In this document: positions 43,191-49,970 of the stretch, in pieces
Layout of the letters: every line of letters starts with the position of its first letter
How positions within the stretch are numbered: the stretch's first letter is position 1
Assembly: GCF_001685415.1 (NCBI RefSeq)
Contig: NZ_CP014989.1
Location: forward strand, 496,001-560,000
Source of the DNA: Serinicoccus hydrothermalis
Lineage (GTDB): Bacteria > Actinomycetota > Actinomycetes > Actinomycetales > Dermatophilaceae
Direction: 5' to 3'
Length of the DNA: 64,000 nt
The notes under the pieces: model-generated
What the model was told of the DNA's origin: nothing
The model's input: the letters and a program-made list of their open reading frames with translations, nothing else
Databases searched by the model: none
Position numbers and translations under genes: made by a program

Positions 43191-43583
43191 ATGTTCGGAC
43201 TCACCGTCACCGATCACGTCATGGTGGCGCACAGCCTGCCCGACCCGTTCTTCGGCCCGGCCCAGGGTCTGCACGGGGCGACGCTGGTGGTCGAGGCCAC
43301 CTGGCGGCGGCGCGAGCTCGACGCGCACGGCGTCGTCGTCGACATCGGGGCCGCGTCGCAGGCCCTGTCAGAGGTGCTGGACCCGCTGCGCTACGCCAAC
43401 CTCGACGAGCATCCCGACTTCGCGGGCCGGTTGAGCACCACCGAGGCGGTGGCCGCGCACGTGGCCCACGCCCTGGCCGAGCGGGTCCGGGCCGACCCGG
43501 ACGCCGACCTCGACGGCCTCGGCGTCGTCGTGCGGGAGCACCCCGGGGCGTGGGTGACCTATGACCTGGACCTGCGAGCGTGA
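43191..43583 (+). CDS. Divergent 6-pyruvoyl/6-carboxy-tetrahydropterin synthase homologue
   Basis: 130 residues of the QueD/PTPS fold. The first zinc His is in VMVAHSLPDPFFG. The usual HGH reads LHGATLVVEA, so the third zinc ligand is Ala, and the catalytic Cys four residues before HGH is missing. The rest of the framework is kept: RYANLDEHPDF, STTEAVAAHVAHAL (the PTxE element) and VREHPGAWVTYDL with the pterin-anchoring Glu. AAGGAG lies 4 nt before ATG 43191. Missing ligands mean it may act on a different substrate or bind pterin without the standard reaction. Next to GTP cyclohydrolase II, not I, which is odd for a PTPS. Confidence 0.82.
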   Translation: MFGLTVTDHVMVAHSLPDPFFGPAQGLHGATLVVEATWRRRELDAHGVVVDIGAASQALSEVLDPLRYANLDEHPDFAGRLSTTEAVAAHVAHALAERVRADPDADLDGLGVVVREHPGAWVTYDLDLRA

Positions 43584-44631
43584 CCGTGGCCGGTCGCCCG
43601 CCCTGGTCGTCCCGGCCGACCTGGCGGGCCCCAGCGGGGGCACCCGCTACGACGAGCGCATGATCACCGAGCTGGCCGAGACCGGTCTCGACGTCACCGC
43701 CGAGCCGGTGCCCGGCGCCTGGCCGTCCCCCACGGAGGACGACCGCGCGGCCCTGCGGCACGCGCTCGGGCGGCACGACGAGGTGCTCGTCGACGGCCTG
43801 ATCGGCTCGGCCGCACCGGAGGAGATCGAGCAGGCGCGGGCGCGGGGTGCGCGGGTCGGGGTGCTCGTGCACCTGCCGTTGCCCGCCGAGGGCGGTCTCG
43901 ACGAGCGGGAGCGGGCACGCCTCGCCGCCCTCGAACGGCGGGCCCTGCACGCGGCGGGCACGGTGGTCGCGACCAGCGGCTGGGCCGACGCCGACCTGCG
44001 GGAGCGCTACGGCCTCACCCATGTCCACGCGGTCGCCCCCGGCACGGACCGGGCCGAGACCGCGACCGGCAGCACGCCACCGCACCTGCTGGCCCTGGGC
44101 TCGATCACCCCGCGCAAGAACCCGCTCGGCCTGCTGGAGGCGCTCGGCGGGCTGCAGGACCGCCACTGGAACTTGTCGCTGGTCGGACCACGAGGGTCCG
44201 ACGAGGGGTATGTCCGTGCCGTGACCGCGCGGGCGGAGGCCCTGCAGGGTCGGGTCCGGATGCCGGGGAGCCTCGAGGGCGACGCGCTCGAGGCGCTGTG
44301 GCGCACCGTCGACCTGCTCGTCCTGCCCTCCCAGACCGAGACCTACGGGATGGTCGTCACCGAGGCGCTGGCGCACGGCATACCAGCTCTGGTGCCTTCC
44401 GGGACCGGCGCCGTCGAGGCGCTGCACGGCTCGGGCGAGCGGGACGGCCTGCCCGGGGCCGGGGCGGTCGTGGCGGGGACGCGCGAGGAAGGATGGGCGG
44501 AGGCCCTGCGGGGTTGGCTCGACGACCCCGGGCTGCGGGACCGGTGGCGCCGTGCCGCCGCCGGGCACCGGGACCGGCTCCGCGGGTGGGACACCGCCGC
44601 GGCCGAGCTCCGGGCGGTGCTGCGGTGGTGA
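43561..44631 (+). CDS. GT4-family glycosyltransferase
   Basis: 356 residues, GT-B fold retaining glycosyltransferase. The C-terminal donor domain has HLLALGSITPRKNPLGLLEA, LSLVGPRGSDEGY and the E-x7-E motif in PSQTETYGMVVTEALAHGIP (about 262-281). The N-terminal acceptor domain is Asp/Glu-rich with LVVPADLAGPSGGTRYDERM. ATG 43561 overlaps the pterin-synthase gene by 23 bp. No signal or membrane helix: it glycosylates a cytoplasmic or membrane-face acceptor, presumably the operon's product. Confidence 0.87.
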   Translation: MTWTCERDRGRSPALVVPADLAGPSGGTRYDERMITELAETGLDVTAEPVPGAWPSPTEDDRAALRHALGRHDEVLVDGLIGSAAPEEIEQARARGARVGVLVHLPLPAEGGLDERERARLAALERRALHAAGTVVATSGWADADLRERYGLTHVHAVAPGTDRAETATGSTPPHLLALGSITPRKNPLGLLEALGGLQDRHWNLSLVGPRGSDEGYVRAVTARAEALQGRVRMPGSLEGDALEALWRTVDLLVLPSQTETYGMVVTEALAHGIPALVPSGTGAVEALHGSGERDGLPGAGAVVAGTREEGWAEALRGWLDDPGLRDRWRRAAAGHRDRLRGWDTAAAELRAVLRW

Positions 44632-45464
44632 GCCGCCCTGTGCCCGCCGACTGGCTGGCGCTGCGCCGCGCCGCCGACCACCGGGCCCGGGAGCGCGCCG
44701 CCGGGCTGCTGCGCCGGCTCGGCGACCACGTCGGCGAGCGGACGGGTCAGGAGCTCGTCGTGCTCGACATCGGCGCGGGCACCGGCTCCAACCAGGCCTG
44801 GCTGGCGCCACGGCTCCCGGGGCCGCAGCGCTGGGTCCTGGTCGACCACGACCCCGACCTCCTCGGGCAGGCGGGCGCTGCCGTGCCCGGCGCGGACGTC
44901 ACGACCCGCCGCGCCGTCGCCACGGTGGAGGAGGTCCACTCGCTCGTGCCCTCCGGCGGGGAGGTGCTGGTCACCTGCGCCGCGCTGCTCGACCTGCTCA
45001 CCGTGGCGCAGCTCAACGCGCTCGCCGACGTCATCGCTCCAACGGGCCGACCCGGGGTGGCCGCGCTCCTGAGCCTCACGGTGACCGGCGACGTCGAGAT
45101 CTCCCCGCCCCACCAGGCGGACGCCGCCGTCACGGCGGCCTTCGACGACCACCAGCGCCGTGAGGACCGGCCCGGGCCCAAGGCGACGGAGGCGATGGCC
45201 GCCGCGCTGCGCCGCCGGGGCGCGGACGTCGAGCTGGCCGCGACCGACTGGGAGCTGGACGCCTCGGACGAGTCGCTGGTGCGCCGCTACCTCCAGGACC
45301 GGGCGGCCGTGGCGGTGGAGCAGGACGCCACGCTGGCACCCCTCGCCCGCGAGTGGTTGGCCGCGCGCGAGGGCTCGCTGATGGACGGCTCGCTGCGGGT
45401 CAGGGTCGGCCACCTCGACCTGCTCAGCCTGCCCAGCGAGCCGGGGAGCGGGTCGGGTGGCTGA
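44628..45464 (+). CDS. Class I SAM-dependent methyltransferase
   Basis: 278 residues. SAM motif I VVLDIGAGTGSNQAWLAPRL (about 45-64), acidic end of strand 2 in WVLVDHDPDLLGQA, and motif-IV-like EVLVTCAALLDLLTVAQL. The C-terminal part is family-specific (WELDASDESLVRRYLQDRAA). GTG 44628 overlaps the glycosyltransferase stop. Acceptor unknown. Confidence 0.85.
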   Translation: MSRPVPADWLALRRAADHRARERAAGLLRRLGDHVGERTGQELVVLDIGAGTGSNQAWLAPRLPGPQRWVLVDHDPDLLGQAGAAVPGADVTTRRAVATVEEVHSLVPSGGEVLVTCAALLDLLTVAQLNALADVIAPTGRPGVAALLSLTVTGDVEISPPHQADAAVTAAFDDHQRREDRPGPKATEAMAAALRRRGADVELAATDWELDASDESLVRRYLQDRAAVAVEQDATLAPLAREWLAAREGSLMDGSLRVRVGHLDLLSLPSEPGSGSGG

Positions 45465-46422
45465 GACGGCGGTGGGGCCCCGGCCCAGGGTCGCGTCCTC
45501 CTCGCGAGGTCTGCAGGTGGTGTTGGTCGCCTCGCTGCAGGTGCTCGTCACCGTCGGGGTGCTGGGCTTCGTCGTCGCGCGGTGGGGGCTGGAGCCCATC
45601 ACCACCGCCCTCGGCTCGCTGCCCTGGTGGGCGCTCGCGGGAGGGCTCGTGCTCGGGGCCGCGGGCGTGCTGGTCCAGGCGCTGCGCTGGCGGCTGGTCG
45701 CCCACCACCACGGCATCCGGCTCCCGGTCGGACCCGCCGTCGCCCGCTGCTGGCAGGCGTCCTTCCTCAACAGCCTGCTGCCCGGCGGGCTCGCGGGAGA
45801 CGTCCTGCGGGCCGCGGACGACAGCAGCGACGCCGAGGTGAGCGCTGGTCGCCGGGCTCTGGCCAGCGGCTTCGCGGCCGTGGCCGCCGAGCGCCTGTGC
45901 GGCACGACCGTCGTCCTGGTCGCCGCCTCGGCCGCCCTCGCGCCGCACCGGCCGCTGCTGGCGGCGCTCTGCCTCGCCGGTGGCGTCGTCACGGCTGCCG
46001 TCGCGTGGCGCTGGCTGCGCCGGCTGCCCGCGCGGGACCTGCTCGGTGTCGGGATGCTGTCGGTGGTGGGGTGGGTGGCCTTCGCCGGCATCTTCGCGCT
46101 CGCCCTGGTCGCGGTGGCGCCCTCGACCGACCCGCGGCTCGCGCCGGGTCTCGCCGCCGTCTCGATCGCGGGCATGTCGGTGCCGGTCGGCGTCGGCGGC
46201 TGGGGAACGCGGGAGGCGGCCACCGCCTGGGTCTTCTCGGTCGTCGGGCTCGACCCGGCCGCCGGGGTGGGGGTTTCGGTGGGGTATGGCGTCCTCGCCC
46301 TGGTCTCCACGCTGCCTGGTGCCGTGGTGCTGGCGGCGCGGCTCGCCCCACGGGTGCGGGAGGTAGGTCGCTCCCGCGACCGACGCCATGCCCGGGCCGG
46401 GCGCGAGCACGCCGGCGCGTAG
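45457..46422 (+). CDS. Lysylphosphatidylglycerol synthase/AglD-type (UPF0104) membrane flippase
   Basis: 321 residues, about eight helices. Family landmarks: VQALRWRLVAHHHGIRLP, FLNSLLPGGLAGDVLRAAD (loop with the conserved PGG...GD/DxxR), AAERLCGTTVVL and VPVGVGGWGTREAATAWVFS. Members flip or retain lipid-linked molecules. It overlaps the methyltransferase by 8 bp and ends the operon, which supports a membrane-associated or exported product. Confidence 0.86.
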   Translation: MAETAVGPRPRVASSSRGLQVVLVASLQVLVTVGVLGFVVARWGLEPITTALGSLPWWALAGGLVLGAAGVLVQALRWRLVAHHHGIRLPVGPAVARCWQASFLNSLLPGGLAGDVLRAADDSSDAEVSAGRRALASGFAAVAAERLCGTTVVLVAASAALAPHRPLLAALCLAGGVVTAAVAWRWLRRLPARDLLGVGMLSVVGWVAFAGIFALALVAVAPSTDPRLAPGLAAVSIAGMSVPVGVGGWGTREAATAWVFSVVGLDPAAGVGVSVGYGVLALVSTLPGAVVLAARLAPRVREVGRSRDRRHARAGREHAGA

Positions 46423-46436
46423 GCCGGCCGCGCGGC

Positions 46437-46688
46437 TCAGATCACGAGCGTGATCCGGGCGCTCCCCTCACCCGGGACCAGCACCGTGCACCGGCCGGAC
46501 CCAGCCTCGCCGTGGGCGGTGACGGCATACTCCCCCGCACGGGGGACGTCGAGCGAGAAGGTGCCGTCCTCGCCGGTCAGCAGCGCAATGTCGGGCAGCG
46601 GCACGGGCCCCGCCTCCAGCGCCACGCGAGCGCCGGGGACGGGGCTGCCGTCGGCATCGGTGACGATGCCGTGGATGCGTGCCGTCAT
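46437..46688 (-). CDS. Small carboxypeptidase-regulatory-like (beta-sandwich) protein
   Basis: 83 residues, a single CarboxypepD_reg-like fold: IHGIVTDADGSPVPGARVAL, then LTGEDGTFSLDVPRAGEYAV. No signal peptide and no linked catalytic domain. It lies 9 bp downstream of the V8-like peptidase gene on the same strand and is probably co-transcribed. It may be a partner, inhibitor or structural module. Confidence 0.7.
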   Translation of the reverse strand: MTARIHGIVTDADGSPVPGARVALEAGPVPLPDIALLTGEDGTFSLDVPRAGEYAVTAHGEAGSGRCTVLVPGEGSARITLVI

Positions 46689-46697
46689 GCGGTGCGC

Positions 46698-47627
46698 TCA
46701 GCCCTTCCAGAGCTTGAGGTTGTCGAACACCGGCTTGTTGATGCGGGTGCCGCTGTTGCTGCCGGACCCACCGTAGGCGTGGATCGCCACGGCATACCGT
46801 CCGCCATCCTTGATGACGTAGACCCCGCCGCCGCTCTGGCCGCCGGCGGTGTCCAGCGTGTAGTAGACCTTCCGCGCGCTGAGCGAGGCGACGCCGCTCC
46901 AGTGATACCACTGGGTGCCGGTGGGCTTGTCGCCCGGGTAGCCGGACATGTTGAGGGTCGTGCCGTCGAGCGTGGCGTCGGACCAGTTGGCGAAGCCGAG
47001 CCAGCCCGTCTGGTTGCCCTTGGGCTCGGTCAGCACCATCGCGCCGTAGTCGTACTCGTGGTTCGGGCTGCTGGTCCAGCCGTGCACGCTGCGCAGCTGG
47101 GCACGGGGCACGACGAACTTGCCGTAGGGCAGGCTCGCGCCGTTGCGACCGGGCATGACCTCGACGCTGCGCACCCAGCCGTGCCGCTGCGTGCCCGGGT
47201 TGTGGATGAAGACGCAGTGGCCGGCGGTGATGATGCTCTTCGGGCCGTTGAACCAGCCGGTGCCGATCCACTTGCTGCCGTCGTTGGCGGTGATGAGCAG
47301 CGAGCAGTGGACCCGCCACGGGTAGCTGCTCGTCGCGGTGATCTGGATCCGGTTGTCCGGGCCCTGGACCGACTCGGTCGAGGGGTCCGGCGGACCGTAG
47401 GTGGCCTCGCCGACCGGCCGCAGGCCGGAGGTGTCCGGGGCGGTCTCCTCGACCGCGAAGGCCTCCGTCATCGCGGCGGCAACCGGCTCGATGTCCCCGT
47501 CGACGCCCTGCTCGGTGCTTCCCTCGCCCGCCTGCGGCGCCTCGGTGAGCTCCTCGGTGCCGACCTCGTCGGCGGCTTCCGGCTCGGGGCCGACCGGCTC
47601 GTGGGGGTTGGTGGTGTCGTGCGACAT
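46698..47627 (-). CDS. V8-like (glutamyl endopeptidase family) serine peptidase with acidic N-terminal region
   Basis: 309 residues. The first 95 or so are Glu/Ala/Pro-rich and probably disordered, without any hydrophobic signal segment. The chymotrypsin-fold domain carries the full triad: IITAGHCVF (His), HEYDYGAMVL (Asp) and TAGGQSGGGVYV (Ser). MSHD at 47627 is chosen because GGAGAAG lies about 5 nt upstream; the upstream frame to 47948 is unrelated. Relatives with this catalytic domain are normally secreted, so the lack of an export signal is notable; the acidic region could be a propeptide or targeting sequence. Confidence 0.82.
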   Translation of the reverse strand: MSHDTTNPHEPVGPEPEAADEVGTEELTEAPQAGEGSTEQGVDGDIEPVAAAMTEAFAVEETAPDTSGLRPVGEATYGPPDPSTESVQGPDNRIQITATSSYPWRVHCSLLITANDGSKWIGTGWFNGPKSIITAGHCVFIHNPGTQRHGWVRSVEVMPGRNGASLPYGKFVVPRAQLRSVHGWTSSPNHEYDYGAMVLTEPKGNQTGWLGFANWSDATLDGTTLNMSGYPGDKPTGTQWYHWSGVASLSARKVYYTLDTAGGQSGGGVYVIKDGGRYAVAIHAYGGSGSNSGTRINKPVFDNLKLWKG

Positions 47628-47772
47628 GTGCTTCTCCTCTGTGCTGCGCACCGGCCCCTGCGCCGGTGCGTCGAGGAGGGAGAGGCGCGGGTATGCCCTC
47701 AGATACCTTCGCGCTGCTCCAGCACGACCATGGCGTCGAGGAAGCGCGGGCCGGGGCCCTGCGCGGCCAGCA

Positions 47773-48299
47773 CTCAACGCCGGACGGAGCCTGGGCGGCT
47801 CCTTCCTCGACACCGACATCGAGGGCGAGCTGGCCAGGATCTCGCTCAACATCACCTCCCAGGTCCTGCTCGCCAAGCACGTCAGCGCCGCCATGGCCGA
47901 GCAGGACCAAGGCCGGATCCTCATCACGTCCTCGCTGTCCGCGCTCACCCCGACCCCGTACGAGTCGATCTACGGCACGACGACGGCCTTCATGCTGAGC
48001 TTCGCCCAGGGCCTGCGCGAGGAGATGCGCGAGTACGGCGTCTCGGTCACGGCGCTGCTGCCCGGTGCGAGGGCGACCGACTTCCACCAGTCGGCGGGGA
48101 TGGGCAACACGGTGTTCGGCTCCAACGACTGGAAGAACGATCCGGCACAGGTGGCGCGCCAGGCGTGCAGGCGCTGATGCGGGGCAGGGCCCAGGTGGTG
48201 GGTGGCGACCTGGCGACCCGTAGGGGTGCTGCCCTTAACGCGGTGCTCCCCGGCGAGGGGAAGGCACGTCGGATCGCCCGGAGCAGCAGGCCCGACTGA
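47773..48299 (+). pseudogene. Short-chain dehydrogenase fragment, frameshifted
   Basis: Begins within the SDR NAG motif (LNAGRSLGGSFLDTDI). It continues with VLLAKHVSAAMAEQDQGRIL, the catalytic Ser/Tyr region ITSSLSALTPTPYESIYGTT and a typical C-terminus (VSVTALLPGARATDF). The N-terminal coenzyme half (TGxxxGxG) is absent, the sequence is followed by a frame loss near 48162, and GVQALMRGRAQVVGGDL resumes in the next frame. Truncated at one end and shifted at the other. Confidence 0.7.
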
Positions 48300-48354
48300 G
48301 GTCGCGCACGCTTGTCTTACGCGGCCACGGAGCGTGCCCGCAGGACGCACGACA

Positions 48355-48390
48355 AAGCCCCTGACCGGCATACCTGCAGGTCAGGGGCTT
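48355..48390 (-). terminator. Terminator of the tRNA operon
   Basis: A 12-bp perfect stem AAGCCCCTGACC/GGTCAGGGGCTT with a 12-nt loop, 8 bp past the tRNA-Val 3' end, followed by a short T-containing tail on the minus strand. Confidence 0.8.
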
Positions 48391-48397
48391 GCTGTGC

Positions 48398-48472
48398 TGG
48401 TGGACGATACTGGGATCGAACCAGTGACCTCTTCCGTGTCAAGGAAGCGCGCTACCGCTGCGCCAATCGTCC
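48398..48472 (-). tRNA. tRNA-Val (GAC)
   Basis: Full cloverleaf on the minus strand. Acceptor GGACGAT/ATCGTCC with encoded CCA end, anticodon stem CTTCC/GGAAG, loop TTGACAC (anticodon GAC), and T-arm ACTGGTTCGATCCCAGT. Last of three tRNAs. Confidence 0.95.
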
Positions 48473-48497
48473 CTGCGCGATGAAGATCGCGAGTGCG

Positions 48498-48568
48498 AGG
48501 TGGAGACGGGATTCGAACCCGTGTATACGGCTTTGCAGGCCGCTGCCTCGCCTCTCGGCCACTCCACC
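48498..48568 (-). tRNA. tRNA-Cys (GCA)
   Basis: Acceptor GGTGGAG/CTCCACC, anticodon stem GCGGC/GCCGT with loop CTGCAAA (anticodon GCA), and T-arm ACGGGTTCGAATCCCGT. CCA is not encoded. Confidence 0.95.
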
Positions 48569-48595
48569 GTGAGGCATCTGGTGGTGGTGCCTCAG

Positions 48596-48668
48596 AGCGG
48601 ATGACCGGGCTCGAACCGGCGACCTCAACCTTGGCAAGGTTGCGCTCTACCAACTGAGCTACATCCGC
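48596..48668 (-). tRNA. tRNA-Gly (GCC)
   Basis: Acceptor GCGGATG/CATCCGC, anticodon stem CAACC/GGTTG with loop TTGCCAA (anticodon GCC), and T-arm GCCGGTTCGAGCCCGGT. First tRNA of the cluster. Confidence 0.95.
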
Positions 48669-48700
48669 CTGCTCCGCTGCTACCAGCGGCGCGAGGCAAA

Positions 48701-48730
48701 ACACTAGCCGACGGCGGCGGGCGTTTCCAA
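48701..48730 (-). promoter_or_regulatory. Promoter of the Gly-Cys-Val tRNA operon
   Basis: Minus strand TTGGAA (48730-48725), an 18-bp spacer, then TAGTGT (48706-48701), about 33 bp before the tRNA-Gly 5' end. Confidence 0.6.
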
Positions 48731-48758
48731 ATCACCCCCACGGCGCGTCACCCGCCCC

Positions 48759-49817
48759 TCAGCGCGGCCCCGGTATGCCGTCCATCGCCACCAGCCGCCG
48801 CTCCTCCTCGTCCACGGACTCCGCGTCCCGGGCCCGCAGCTCCTCCTGCTCAGCCCGGCGCAGCTCGCGGTGCGCACGGCGCTCCTCCCACCACTCGTTG
48901 ACCCGCGCCGTGGGACCGCGGTACTCCGGCGGCGGCCACAGGCGGCGGATCCCCGCGTTGAGCGAGGCGCCGACCAGGACGGCGAAGGAGAGGAAGTAGA
49001 GGTAGACCATGAGGATGATCGGGGCGGTGAGCGGGCCGAAGACGGAGAACCCGCCGGCCGCCAGCTCGGCCCAGCGCCGGATGAGGACCGAGCTCACCAC
49101 CCAGAGGACGACGGTGAGCAGGGCGCCGGGCAGGTCCCGCCAGAACGGCGAGCGAGCCGGCGTCGCGACGTGGAAGAGCCCGGTGAGGCTCATGATCCCG
49201 AGCACGCCGACCAGCGGCCAGTAGAGCTCGACGAGCATGTCCATGCGCTCAGGCAGCCAGCGCAGGAGATAGCCCGGTCCGATGAGCAGCAGCGGCAGCG
49301 TGAGCCCCATGACCACCACCGAGGCGAAGTATGCCGTGAGCGACAGTACGCGCGCACCCACCGGACCGCGGTCCCCGCCCTGGCCGTACATGATCGAGAT
49401 CGCGTCGAGGAAGATGTGCAGCGCCCGCGAGCCGGACCACAGGGCGATGATGAAGCCGACCGACAGGTAGTCACCCCGACGGGCCGTGAGGGTCTGCTCG
49501 AAGGTCGGCATGATGACGCCGTCGACCGCCTCCGGGGTGAGGAAGGTCAGCGACCACCGCTCCAGAGCGCTGCTCATCCGCATGAGCGTCTCCGGCCCGA
49601 GCCACTCCGAGGCGAAGCCCGCCCCGGCGACCAGGGCCACGAGCAGCGGTGGCAACGAGAGCAGCGTGAAGAAGGCCGCCTCCGCCGCGAGCCCGGTGGC
49701 GCGGTAGCGGAAGGCCACGACGGCCGTCTCGGCGGTCAGCCGGACCAGCGGGACCGCCCCCGGGACCGGCGCCAGCACCCGGCGCAGGCTGCGCCGGAAG
49801 GTGGGTGCCGTGGTCAC
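48759..49817 (-). CDS. YihY/BrkB-family integral membrane protein
   Basis: 352 residues, about six helices. Family features are RYRATGLAAEAAFFTLLSLP near the N-terminus, GFIIALWSGSRALHIFLDAI in the centre, and LTAPIILMVYLYFLSFAVLV followed by the conserved GASLNAGI. The C-terminal 60 residues are a charged Arg/Glu helix. Role is envelope-related; the historical ribonuclease BN label for this family is not supported. GTG 49817 is preceded by GAAGG; the longer frame to 49850 adds nothing recognisable. Confidence 0.87.
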   Translation of the reverse strand: MTTAPTFRRSLRRVLAPVPGAVPLVRLTAETAVVAFRYRATGLAAEAAFFTLLSLPPLLVALVAGAGFASEWLGPETLMRMSSALERWSLTFLTPEAVDGVIMPTFEQTLTARRGDYLSVGFIIALWSGSRALHIFLDAISIMYGQGGDRGPVGARVLSLTAYFASVVVMGLTLPLLLIGPGYLLRWLPERMDMLVELYWPLVGVLGIMSLTGLFHVATPARSPFWRDLPGALLTVVLWVVSSVLIRRWAELAAGGFSVFGPLTAPIILMVYLYFLSFAVLVGASLNAGIRRLWPPPEYRGPTARVNEWWEERRAHRELRRAEQEELRARDAESVDEEERRLVAMDGIPGPR

Positions 49818-49970
49818 ACCTTCGACGGTAGCCCCGCCCGGGCCGCGCACCGGCGCGACGTGCCGGGAGGTGCCGAACCCTGCGGCGGCGAGGGCACGGC
49901 ATACACTGAGATGTTGGTGACACCGCGGTCAGCCTTCCGTGAACCCCTGACAGAAAGGCCCGCACCCCCC

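Noticed and set aside
45582-48299. 905-codon plus-strand open frame
   Set aside because: Overlaps the flippase in another frame and runs antisense to two real genes; only its last part corresponds to the SDR fragment tail.
48870-49970. Long N-terminal extension of glgX
   Set aside because: Antisense to the BrkB gene; the CBM48 domain begins at 49971.
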